Source: Kocuria dechangensis (GTDB taxonomy: Bacteria; Actinomycetota; Actinomycetes; Actinomycetales; Micrococcaceae). From it: 64,000 bases of DNA. The stretch lies in the NCBI RefSeq assembly GCF_014636775.1, contig NZ_BMEQ01000001.1:124001-188000 (forward strand), written 5' to 3'. The number at the start of each line of letters is the position of its first letter. Within the stretch, counting starts at the first letter, position 1. Shown in pieces: positions 56,872 to 64,000 of the stretch. Below the pieces are notes generated by a model that did not search any database, was not told the origin of the DNA, and was given only the letters and a program-made list of their open reading frames with translations. The position numbers were made by a program, and so were the translations under genes.

Positions 56872-57945
56872 TCAGTACAGGCCGGCGGCGCCGGTCAGGA
56901 AGCGGGCCAGGCCGTGGGCGATGACGAGGTTGCCCAGGGCGTTGAGGTGGAGCCCGTCCCGGGGAGCCATGAGCGAGGGAGGGACCATGCCCCGGCCCAG
57001 GGCCAGTTTGTCGGCAGGGGAGGTCCCGATGCTGAAGCGGGCGAGGTCGCCCACCTTCCACAGCGCGGGGTCGCGCAGGGCCGCCAGTGCGTCGAAGTAC
57101 CGGCGGCCGTACTCGGCCCGGTAGGCGTCGTTGACCTGCCGCAGCCTCGCGAGGGCACCGGAGGGGTTCTCCCAGTACCAGGAGCTCGGGAAGTGGCCCA
57201 TGACCACGGAGGTGGCCGGCTCGACCTCGAAGACGGCCCGGGTGTCGGCGAGCACGCCGCTGACGTCCATGATGTTGTTCTTGCCGGTCCAGATCAGGTG
57301 GGTCTTCCCGCGGTGGGCCGCCTCGAGGCCGGTGTGCCACCAGCTCTGCGGGCCGGAGCCGACGACGACCTCCTCGCCGATCCCCTCGCGGCGGAGCAAG
57401 ACCTTGTTCCGCCGTCCGGGCACCGCCTCGATGCTGCACGGCACGCCGGCGACGGTTCCGGGGAGCCTCCGGTAGGCGGTGGGCATCCGCCCGTCCAGGA
57501 CCGAGAGGACGACCTTCCCCTGGGAGGGGAGAACGCCCCCCTGGCCCAGGTAGGCGAAGTCCGGCCGGTAGGGGCGGTCGTAGCGGCGCATCGCCACGGT
57601 GTGGTGGGACTGGTGCCCGGCAACGCCCTCGGTGCTGCCGGCCACCCCGAGCAGGACGGCGAGCGCCTCGTGGATCCGCACCGGCCGGAAGCCGACCGGG
57701 TACCGGTCGTAGGCGTGGCTGGCGGCCGAGGAGGAGCCCCACAGCACGAGGTCCCGCCGCGGCGACGGCGTCGGCTGCTCCGGCGCCGTGGGCTCGGGAG
57801 CAGGCTGCTCCGGGACGGTCGGCGCCGGGGTCGGCTCCTCGGCCGCGGCGTGCTGCGCGCGGAGCAGGACGGAGACGGCGGCCGCGGCCCCGGCGCCGAG
57901 GACGGTGCGGCGGGAGGGGTCGGAAGAGGGGGGAGTGGCGCTCAT
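56872..57945 (-). CDS. Tat-exported SGNH-type hydrolase
   Basis: 357 residues. Twin-arginine signal SRRTVLGAGAAAAV at about 11-35, then a Pro/Glu/Thr linker. SGNH features are VLWGSSSAASH (oxyanion/nucleophile Ser), the GKNN block (Asn) and the C-terminal DGLHLNALG (Asp-x-x-His). Probably a cell-surface esterase or deacylase; substrate unknown. ATG 57945 has GAAGG at 7 nt; the frame extends upstream to 58050 without signal features. The SLH gene follows directly. Confidence 0.82.
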   Translation of the reverse strand: MSATPPSSDPSRRTVLGAGAAAAVSVLLRAQHAAAEEPTPAPTVPEQPAPEPTAPEQPTPSPRRDLVLWGSSSAASHAYDRYPVGFRPVRIHEALAVLLGVAGSTEGVAGHQSHHTVAMRRYDRPYRPDFAYLGQGGVLPSQGKVVLSVLDGRMPTAYRRLPGTVAGVPCSIEAVPGRRNKVLLRREGIGEEVVVGSGPQSWWHTGLEAAHRGKTHLIWTGKNNIMDVSGVLADTRAVFEVEPATSVVMGHFPSSWYWENPSGALARLRQVNDAYRAEYGRRYFDALAALRDPALWKVGDLARFSIGTSPADKLALGRGMVPPSLMAPRDGLHLNALGNLVIAHGLARFLTGAAGLY

Positions 57946-58076
57946 CGGGGGGCCTTCGTTCGGAGGGTCTCGCTCATCATGGGCGGACCCCAGTGCTTTG
58001 CGAACGCAACGCGCCGCAGGGGGTGCGCCAGGCCCGGAGGGGCGTTGCACGGGTCCGGGGACTGCCGGGAGGGGAC

Positions 58077-58105
58077 CGGCCCCGCTCCGGGCGGGAGCGG
58101 GGCCG
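58077..58105. terminator. Terminator downstream of the SLH protease gene
   Basis: A 12-bp stem (58077-58088 with 58094-58105) with a 5-nt loop, 31 nt past the stop codon at 58136 on the minus strand. Confidence 0.65.
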
Positions 58106-58135
58106 ACGGGGCAGGAGGGGCGGACCCGGCCGGCG

Positions 58136-60088
58136 TCAGACCAGGGGCGCCAGGCGGTAGAGGAACGCCGCCATCGCGTCGCGGTTGATGGGCTGCCACG
58201 GCCGGTAGGTGCCGTCGGTCCAGCCGGTGGAGATCCCGCGGGCCCGGAGCCAGGACATCTCCGTGTAGAACTGCGTGCCGCGTGCGACGTCCTTGAAGGG
58301 GGACACCGCCGGGGCGCTGTAGGCGGGGGAGCCGGCCATGCGGTAGAGGAAGGCGGCCATCGCGTCGCGCTCGATCGGCTCGAAGGGCCGGTAGGTGCCG
58401 TCCCTCCATCCGGTGGAGATGCCCTCGGACCGCAGCCACGCCATCTCCTTGTAGTACATCTGGGTCGTGGAGACGTCCTTGAAGGGCGAGACCTTCGGCG
58501 GGGTGTAGGCGGGGGAGCCGGCCATGCGGTAGAGAAAGGCGGCCATCGCGTCGCGGTTGATCGCCTGGACCGGCCGGTACGTGCGCGCCCCGTTGGCGGC
58601 GACCCAGCCCGTCGAGATGCCGCGCCGGTGGGCCCACGCGATCTCGTCGTAGAACTGGGCGCCCCAGAAGACGTCCTTGAACACCGAGGTGATGTAGAGG
58701 CCGTCGTGCGTGTTGAGCGTCTTGCCCTCGGTGAAGGGGTCCCCGGAGTCCAGGAGGAGCTGCTTGTACTGGTCGGCGGTGAAGTGCCGGTTCTTCTGCT
58801 TCATCAGCGCCACGGTCCCCGCCACGTGCGGGGCGGCCATCGACGTGCCCGACAGCCAGGTGCTGTTGGCCGCCGACGGTCCCTTGGTGCCGCTGTTGCC
58901 GGAGGAGAGGATGCCGTCGCCCGGAGCCCAGATGTCGACCCCTGCGCCCCAGTTGGAGTAGCTGGCCCGGGCGCCGGCGGAGGTGATGGCGCCGGTGGTG
59001 ATCACGTTGTAGCAGTTGCCCGGGGCGTAGCCGTAGGCGTTCAGGCCCGAGTTGCCCGCGGCCACGACCACGGGGATGTTGCGGCTGTAGGCGGTGTCGA
59101 CGGCCGACTGGAACGTCGGCCCGCACGAGCCGCCGAAGGCCAGGGACATGTTGATGACGTCCGCCCGGCGCGGGGCGGCGGGCACCCCCGCGACGGCGCC
59201 GCCGGCCAGCCAGACCACCGCGGCGGCGACGTCGGAGACGTAGCCGGTGCCGCAGGCGCCCAGGGCCCGGGCGTTGAGCAGCCGGGCGTCCGGTGCGACG
59301 CCCACGGTGCCGATGCTGTTGCGGGCGGCCGCGGCGATGCCGGCGACGTGGGTGCCGTGCCAGTTGGAGTTCATGGCCGCGGACCCGCTCCAGCACTGCC
59401 CGGCGCTGGAGTAGGTGCCGGGGTCCGTGGCGTCGGGGTCCCGGCCGTCGCTGTCGTTGGAGATCGTGGGGTCGCTGACGAAGTCGTAGCCGCCGACGAT
59501 CTTCGGCGACAGGTCCGGGTGGTAGGCCATGCCGGTGTCGACCACGCCGATGGTCACGCCCCGGCCGGTGGCGGTGTCCCAGGCCATGGGGGTGCCGAGC
59601 GCCTGCATGCCCCACTGGTAGCCGTAGTCGGCGTCGTAGGCCGCGGCGGCGGTGGAGCCCAGCCGGTCGAGGTCGGGATCGGTGGAGATCTCCGCGGTGA
59701 ACACCAGGCGGTCGGGCTCGGCGTAGGCGACCGCCGGGTCGGCGGCGATCTCCTCGGCGAGCTTCTCGGCGTCGCCGGTGGAGATCTCGCCGGCGAGCTC
59801 GACCACGTCCGCGCCGTCCACGGTGGTCTTGATCTCGACCGCGTCGGTGGCCTCGGGAACGTCCGCCGCGTCGGCGGCCTCCTCGAGCACACGGTCCTTC
59901 TCGCCCTGGGCCAGGGGGGTCTCGTACTTGACGATCATCCGGTCGGTGACCTCGGGGAGGTCGGTGCCGTCCACGGGCGCGGCGGAGGGCGCCGGATCGA
60001 CGGGGACGGCGGCGGCCGGGGACACCGGCCCGAGCACGAGCGCCAGGGTGAGAGCGGACAGGGCAGGGGGGAGCAAGGATCTGTGCAC
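58136..60088 (-). CDS. Secreted subtilisin-like (S8) protease with three SLH repeats
   Basis: 650 residues: signal peptide (about 1-27, LSALTLALVLGPVSPAAA), an I9-like propeptide (about 48-135, DRMIVKYETPLAQ), the subtilase domain (about 150-440) with Asp in GVVDTGMAYHPD, His in NWHGTHVAGIAAA and Ser in SGTSMAAPHVAG, and three SLH repeats (about 470-650, each with GWxDGTYRP and RDAMAAFLYR). A wall-anchored extracellular protease. The GTG start at 60088 has AGGAGA at 7 nt. Confidence 0.95.
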   Translation of the reverse strand: MHRSLLPPALSALTLALVLGPVSPAAAVPVDPAPSAAPVDGTDLPEVTDRMIVKYETPLAQGEKDRVLEEAADAADVPEATDAVEIKTTVDGADVVELAGEISTGDAEKLAEEIAADPAVAYAEPDRLVFTAEISTDPDLDRLGSTAAAAYDADYGYQWGMQALGTPMAWDTATGRGVTIGVVDTGMAYHPDLSPKIVGGYDFVSDPTISNDSDGRDPDATDPGTYSSAGQCWSGSAAMNSNWHGTHVAGIAAAARNSIGTVGVAPDARLLNARALGACGTGYVSDVAAAVVWLAGGAVAGVPAAPRRADVINMSLAFGGSCGPTFQSAVDTAYSRNIPVVVAAGNSGLNAYGYAPGNCYNVITTGAITSAGARASYSNWGAGVDIWAPGDGILSSGNSGTKGPSAANSTWLSGTSMAAPHVAGTVALMKQKNRHFTADQYKQLLLDSGDPFTEGKTLNTHDGLYITSVFKDVFWGAQFYDEIAWAHRRGISTGWVAANGARTYRPVQAINRDAMAAFLYRMAGSPAYTPPKVSPFKDVSTTQMYYKEMAWLRSEGISTGWRDGTYRPFEPIERDAMAAFLYRMAGSPAYSAPAVSPFKDVARGTQFYTEMSWLRARGISTGWTDGTYRPWQPINRDAMAAFLYRLAPLV

Positions 60089-60299
60089 GGGGGGATCTCC
60101 TGGGGGGATGGGAGGTGCGCGACGATCGTCCCACAGGCACCGCGGGCAGGGGAGGGGTGGGCCCCGAGAACCTTCGAAGATGCCGTTCTGTTACGAAAGG
60201 GAACGCCGCGGGCGGGCGGCGTCCCGCGGAACCGCGAGAACCCTGCTCGCCCACGGCTCAATCCCAGCTGATCCCATGCTTCCGTGCGGTCGCCGTTGC

Positions 60300-60305
60300 T
60301 ACTCT
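60300..60305 (+). promoter_or_regulatory. -10 box (TACTCT) of the Bax1-I gene
   Basis: TACTCT lies 42 nt before ATG 60348, which has GGGAAGGA upstream. Confidence 0.5.
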
Positions 60306-60347
60306 GGAGGCACACGACGCACATCAGTGCCAGGGAAGGACCGACAC

Positions 60348-61265
60348 ATGGCCGGCGGAAACCCGCTACTCCGCGATTTCAGCAAGACGGGCGCCAACAG
60401 CGCCCGGCCCACCGGGGCGCAGTACGGATCGCCGTACGGGCAGGGCTCCTACGGCGGCTACCAGGCCCCGCAGTACCAGCAGCCCGGCGCCCCCCAGCAG
60501 GGCGGCGGCCGGGGCGGCTGGGGACAGCCGCAGCCGCGCGCCCCCTACTCCGCCGAGCAGCTCGGCGCGATGTACAACGCCCCCGCCGCCGGGACCAACC
60601 AGACCGGCCGGATGACCTACGACGACGTCATCATGCGCACCGCCATGGTGCTCGGCGCCGTCGTGCTCGGTGCGCTCGCCGGGTGGATGGTGCCCGCGCT
60701 GATGCTCCCGGGCCTCGTCGTGGGCCTCGTCCTGGGCCTCGTCAACGCGTTCAAGCGCCAGCCCTCGCCGGCGCTCATCCTCGCCTACGGCCTCTTCGAG
60801 GGCATGTTCCTGGGCGGGATCTCCGCGATGTTCGAGGGCATCTACCCGGGCATCGTGGTGCAGGCCGTCATCGGCACCATCGCCGTGTTCGCCTCCGTGC
60901 TGGTCCTGTTCCGGTCCGGCAAGCTGCGGGCCTCCGCCAAGACGACCCGGATCTTCATGGTCGCCCTCATGGCCTACGCCATCTTCTCGCTGGTGAACCT
61001 CGGCGCCGTCCTGCTGTTCGGCTTCGACATCCGCACCGGGACCGCCCTGGGCGGCTGGCTGGGCCTGGCCATCGGTGCCATCGCGATCCTGCTCGCGGCG
61101 TACAGCTTCGTGCTGGACTTCGAGAACATCAAGCACGGGGTCGAGGCCGGCGCGCCCGAGAAGGCCGCCTGGTCCGCGGCGTTCGGCCTCACGGTCACCC
61201 TCGTGTGGACCTACATCGAGATCCTGCGCATCCTCGCGATCATCCGCTCGATGGTCTCCGACTGA
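60348..61265 (+). CDS. Bax inhibitor-1/YccA family membrane protein
   Basis: 305 residues. A cytoplasmic Gly/Gln/Tyr/Pro-rich N-terminus (about 20-75) precedes seven helices (about 100-300). FEGMFLGGISAMFEGIYPGI and LDFENIKHGVEAGAPEKAAW (conserved Asp/Glu pair) are family blocks. Homologues leak Ca2+ or H+ in a pH-dependent way; here the role is unknown. Confidence 0.9.
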   Translation: MAGGNPLLRDFSKTGANSARPTGAQYGSPYGQGSYGGYQAPQYQQPGAPQQGGGRGGWGQPQPRAPYSAEQLGAMYNAPAAGTNQTGRMTYDDVIMRTAMVLGAVVLGALAGWMVPALMLPGLVVGLVLGLVNAFKRQPSPALILAYGLFEGMFLGGISAMFEGIYPGIVVQAVIGTIAVFASVLVLFRSGKLRASAKTTRIFMVALMAYAIFSLVNLGAVLLFGFDIRTGTALGGWLGLAIGAIAILLAAYSFVLDFENIKHGVEAGAPEKAAWSAAFGLTVTLVWTYIEILRILAIIRSMVSD

Positions 61266-61288
61266 CCCGGCGCACCCGACACCGCGTC

Positions 61289-61330
61289 CGGCGACGGCCC
61301 GGCACCCACCAGGGTGCCGGGCCGTCGCCG
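61289..61330. terminator. Bidirectional terminator
   Basis: A perfect 19-bp stem (61289-61307 with 61312-61330), loop ACCA, between the convergent Bax1-I and nitroreductase genes. Confidence 0.85.
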
Positions 61331-61349
61331 TGTCCCTGGGCCTGCGGCG

Positions 61350-61952
61350 CTAGAGCCAGGTGACGGGCACCTCGACCAGGGGGCGGGTGACCACGTGGTC
61401 GGCCGCGGCGGCGCGGGGGACCCGTCCCACGAACAGCCAGCCGAGGATCCTCTCCTGGGGCCCGAGCCCGTAGTAGTCGCGGACCGTGTCCTGGCGGGCC
61501 TCGTCCCGGTGCTCCCAGATAGTGCCCCACCCTGCCGCCCAGAACGCGGCCTCCAGCAGGGGCCGCGCCCCGTGGGCGGCGGCCAGCTGCTCCTTGCGCG
61601 GGACGCCCTGGCCGCCGTCGGGGCTGAAGACGACCGCGAGGCACATCCCGCCGGTGCCGGCCCACTTCAGGGCCCCGCGGAACGCCGCGAGCCGGCGCAG
61701 CTGCTTGCCCTTGAGCCGGGGCACCGGCCCGGTCATGTTCGGCACCGTCGTCATCCCGGCCATCGCCGCCGCCAGCTCCGGGGCGGAGCGGCGCGTGGTG
61801 ACGACCACCCGCCAGCTCGGCCCGGGCACCGCGCCGCCCGTCCCGGCGACCGCGCGCAGCACGGCCTCGAGCTCCTCCCGCGGAGGGGCGTCCGGGGTCA
61901 GTGCGGGGGCCGGGCGGCGCTGGGCGAGGACTCGGAGGAAGGTGCGCGACAT
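61350..61952 (-). CDS. Nitroreductase family protein
   Basis: 200 residues, FMN-dependent nitroreductase fold: AQRRPAPALTPDAPPREEL at the N-terminus (FMN-phosphate Arg), SWRVVVTTRR, RPLLEAAFWAAGWGTIWEHR and ILGWLFVGRVP. Reduces quinones or nitro compounds with NAD(P)H; the physiological substrate is unknown. ATG 61952 follows GGGAGA by 9 nt; a very long open frame upstream is only the antisense of the next gene. Confidence 0.88.
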   Translation of the reverse strand: MSRTFLRVLAQRRPAPALTPDAPPREELEAVLRAVAGTGGAVPGPSWRVVVTTRRSAPELAAAMAGMTTVPNMTGPVPRLKGKQLRRLAAFRGALKWAGTGGMCLAVVFSPDGGQGVPRKEQLAAAHGARPLLEAAFWAAGWGTIWEHRDEARQDTVRDYYGLGPQERILGWLFVGRVPRAAAADHVVTRPLVEVPVTWL

Positions 61953-62057
61953 GCCCCCAGTCTCCCACCGCACCGGGGCCGTCGGCCCGGCAGCGCCCGC
62001 CCCGCGCGCGTCCCCCACCGTCCGCCGTCCCGTCACCTGGCCGACGCACGCGCGTGC

Positions 62058-62063
62058 CAAGAT
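62058..62063 (+). promoter_or_regulatory. -10-like box (CAAGAT), leaderless transporter gene
   Basis: CAAGAT is 6 nt before ATG 62070, the spacing of the other leaderless genes. Confidence 0.4.
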
Positions 62064-62069
62064 GGCCCC

Positions 62070-63431
62070 ATGCCTTCGACATCGCACGACGCCGAGCGTT
62101 CCCCCGGTTCCTGGCAGGACCACGATCTGCCGCCGCTGCACGGCAACGCCGCCGGCGGGGTCGCCATCCCGGTGCGGGTGGCGGCGGCGTGGTCCTGGCG
62201 GCTCATCATCATCCTCGCCGCCGTGGGGCTGCTGGGCTACATCCTGTCGACGATCACCGTGGTCATCATCCCCGTGCTCATCGCGGGGCTGCTGGCCGGG
62301 CTCCTCTTCCCCCTGGTGAAGTGGCTGCGAGCCCGGCACGTCCCGGCGGGACTGGCCGCCGGCATCGCCGTCCTGTCCCTCGTCGGCGTGGTGACCGGCC
62401 TCCTCGTGCTGGCCGGGCGGCAGATCGTCCTGGGCTTCGCCCAGCTCTCCGACTCGGTCGTGATCGGCACCCAGCAGCTGCTCGGCTGGCTCGAGGACGG
62501 GCCCCTGAACATCAGCGCGGACAGCATCAACGAGTGGATCGACGACCTCGGCACCACGGTCCAGGACAACAGCGAGGCCATCCTGTCGGGGGCCATGTCC
62601 TTCGGGTCGACCGCCGGCAACGTGCTGACGGGCATCATCATCATGCTCTTCACCCTGCTGTTCTTCCTCATGGACGGGGAGCGGATCTGGCTGTTCCTGG
62701 TCCGGCTCTTCCCGGTCAGCGCGCGGCAGGCCGTCAACGGCGCCGGCCGCCGGGGCTGGACCTCGCTCGTGCAGTACGCCCGGATCCAGGGCTTCGTGGC
62801 GTTCGTGGACGCCGTGGGCATCGGGGTGGGTGCCGCCCTGCTCGGGGTGCCGCTGGCGCTGCCCATCGGCATCCTGGTGTTCCTCGGCTCCTTCATCCCG
62901 ATCGTCGGCGCCGTCATCACCGGCGCGGTGGCCGTGCTCGTGGCGCTGGTGGCCAACGGCTTCGGCAACGCCATGGCCATGCTGGCGGTCGTGCTGCTGG
63001 TCCAGCAGATCGAGTCCAACGCCCTCCAGCCGCTCGTGATGGGCCGGGCGGTGTCCCTGCACCCGCTGGCGGTGTTCCTGGCCGTGGCCTCCGGGACGAT
63101 CCTCTTCGGCATCGCCGGCGCCCTGTTCGCCGTGCCGGTCATGGCGTTCCTCAACACCGTGGTGCGCTACCTCGTGGGCCGGCGGTGGGCCGACGACGAC
63201 GAGATCGCGTGGCAGCCCTACTACTTCCCCTGGGAGATCAAGAAGCACGCGCGCCGGAACGAGCTGACCCGCGACCAGGTGATGGCCCAGCTCCAGCGCT
63301 TCCGCCGCACGCGCGCCAAGGAGCGGCTGCAGGCGGCCCTCAAGCGCGAGACCCGGCGTCCCCGGGAGCAGGCCCCGGCCCCGGAGGGCGGAACCGGGGG
63401 CCACGACCGGGCCCCCTCCGGCACGGACTAG
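62070..63431 (+). CDS. AI-2E family transporter (TqsA/PerM-like)
   Basis: 453 residues with about eight helices: two pairs at about 40-105, a long extracytoplasmic segment (120-185), then LTGIIIMLFTLLFFLMDGER and GILVFLGSFIPIVGAVITGA, family-defining blocks. The cytoplasmic C-terminus is very basic. Family members export small molecules or act as antiporters; the link to autoinducer-2 holds only for some. The ilvA promoter overlaps its stop codon. Confidence 0.9.
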   Translation: MPSTSHDAERSPGSWQDHDLPPLHGNAAGGVAIPVRVAAAWSWRLIIILAAVGLLGYILSTITVVIIPVLIAGLLAGLLFPLVKWLRARHVPAGLAAGIAVLSLVGVVTGLLVLAGRQIVLGFAQLSDSVVIGTQQLLGWLEDGPLNISADSINEWIDDLGTTVQDNSEAILSGAMSFGSTAGNVLTGIIIMLFTLLFFLMDGERIWLFLVRLFPVSARQAVNGAGRRGWTSLVQYARIQGFVAFVDAVGIGVGAALLGVPLALPIGILVFLGSFIPIVGAVITGAVAVLVALVANGFGNAMAMLAVVLLVQQIESNALQPLVMGRAVSLHPLAVFLAVASGTILFGIAGALFAVPVMAFLNTVVRYLVGRRWADDDEIAWQPYYFPWEIKKHARRNELTRDQVMAQLQRFRRTRAKERLQAALKRETRRPREQAPAPEGGTGGHDRAPSGTD

Positions 63432-63434
63432 GAT
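63429..63434 (+). promoter_or_regulatory. -10 box (TAGGAT) of ilvA
   Basis: TAGGAT starts on the stop codon of the transporter gene, 99 nt before the ilvA start. The roughly 93-nt leader is GC-rich; I see no T-box or leader peptide. Confidence 0.5.
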
Positions 63435-63533
63435 GGACACCGCGCCTGCCGTCCGCGGGCGCGCTCCCCGCGCGTCGGTCCCCGGGCGCCGACCGCGCCC
63501 GTCCCGCGCCCGCCCGGAAGAGTGAGGACCACC

Positions 63534-64000
63534 GTGAGCCTGGCCGATCTGCCCGTCCGCCTGTCCGACGTCGAGGCCGCCGCCGCGCTGCTCGAGGGCG
63601 TCACCGAGCGGACGCCCATGGCCCACTCGCGGGCGCTGTCCCGGCTCGTCGGCTCCGAGGTCAACCTCAAGGCGGAGAACCTCCAGCGCTCCGGGTCGTT
63701 CAAGGTCCGCGGCGCCTACGTGCGCATGGCCAAGCTCAGCCCGGAGGAGAAGGCCCGCGGCGTCGTCGCCGCGTCGGCCGGCAACCACGCCCAGGGCGTG
63801 GCGCTCGCCGCGGACCGGCTGGGCATCGTGGCCCGCATCTACATGCCGCGGGGCGCGGCGCTGCCGAAGGTCGCGGCCACCCAGGACCACGGGGCCGAGG
63901 TGATCCTGCACGGCTCCACGGTCGACGAGGCCCTCGCCGAGGCGCAGCGCTACGCCGAGGAGACCGGCGCCGTGATCGTCCACCCCTTCGACCACCCCGA
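63534..64000 (+). CDS. ilvA: Threonine ammonia-lyase (5' part)
   Basis: The visible 155 residues are the N-terminus of a PLP-dependent threonine dehydratase, which makes 2-oxobutyrate from threonine for isoleucine synthesis. SGSFKVRGAYVRM carries the Schiff-base Lys, and ASAGNHAQGVALAA is the PLP-phosphate loop. GTG 63534 has GAGGA at 5 nt. The gene runs out of the window, so whether it has a C-terminal ACT domain cannot be seen. Confidence 0.93.
   Translation, partial: MSLADLPVRLSDVEAAAALLEGVTERTPMAHSRALSRLVGSEVNLKAENLQRSGSFKVRGAYVRMAKLSPEEKARGVVAASAGNHAQGVALAADRLGIVARIYMPRGAALPKVAATQDHGAEVILHGSTVDEALAEAQRYAEETGAVIVHPFDHP

Noticed and set aside
61953-63995. Long upstream extension of the nitroreductase frame
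   Set aside because: It is antisense to the AI-2E transporter; ATG 61952 with GGGAGA gives the normal nitroreductase length.

Overview
The window is 64 kb of very GC-rich DNA with dense, mostly operonic genes. Its features are actinobacterial: frequent GTG starts, 4-bp ATGA/GTGA gene overlaps, leaderless transcripts (a TANNNT box 4-8 nt before the start codon), an HspR-type HAIR operator, an FtsB-DUF501-Ppx block and a monomeric NADP-isocitrate dehydrogenase. Gene content and codon use suggest a member of the Micrococcaceae, perhaps Kocuria; this is an inference and not a database result. I see no insertion sequence, prophage, CRISPR array or rRNA. Most of the window looks like core chromosome, with accessory-looking surface genes at about 15-21 kb and 53-60 kb.

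Layout. 1-6.6 kb: the purH 3' end, icd, an Hsp20 gene with a HAIR operator, a Gfo/Idh/MocA oxidoreductase divergent from a TetR regulator, and a gamma-carbonic-anhydrase-like protein. 6.6-15.2 kb: a fused HAD-GH65 disaccharide phosphorylase, glyA-folD (one-carbon metabolism) and a three-gene ABC-2 exporter. 15.4-21.5 kb: a four-gene exopolysaccharide locus (below). 21.5-25.8 kb: a small membrane protein, exonuclease III, trpS, a 2H phosphoesterase and a YihY/BrkB protein. 25.8-29.6 kb: sdhCDAB. 29.8-32.2 kb: mannose-1-phosphate guanylyltransferase and an M20 amidohydrolase. 32.3-39.6 kb: a nucleoside import and salvage operon (BMP lipoprotein, double ATPase, two permeases, cdd, deoA). 39.7-43.2 kb: an orphan low-complexity protein, add and mazG. 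43.4-50.3 kb: eno, FtsB-like, DUF501, Ppx/GppA, a mycosin-like subtilase and NDH-2. 50.4-56.3 kb: small membrane proteins, a tRNA with UAA anticodon, a glycerophosphodiesterase, a SpoIIAA-like protein, a zinc-ribbon protein, a Val-Glu-Pro repeat secreted protein and a potassium channel. 56.3-60.1 kb: three SLH/surface genes on the minus strand. 60.3-64 kb: a Bax1-I membrane protein, a nitroreductase, an AI-2E-family transporter and the 5' part of ilvA.

Most notable system: 15429-21452 encodes a secreted deacetylase with an Agd3/CE18-like layout, a PelF-like GT4 glycosyltransferase, a 12-TM PelG-like membrane protein and a Spherulin-4 (GH135/Sph3-like) protein. This is the protein set of the fungal galactosaminogalactan pathway and of Pel, here compact and without PelD/PelE. 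I read it as a candidate actinobacterial cationic aminosugar exopolysaccharide (biofilm) locus. The Sph3-like member appears to lack a signal peptide and has Arg where the family normally has the Glu of its Asp-Glu pair.

Also of interest: an SLH-only ORF without a signal peptide directly after a Tat-exported SGNH protein and in a different frame; a tRNA with UAA anticodon but a short variable loop; and a perfect 64-nt palindromic terminator between convergent genes.
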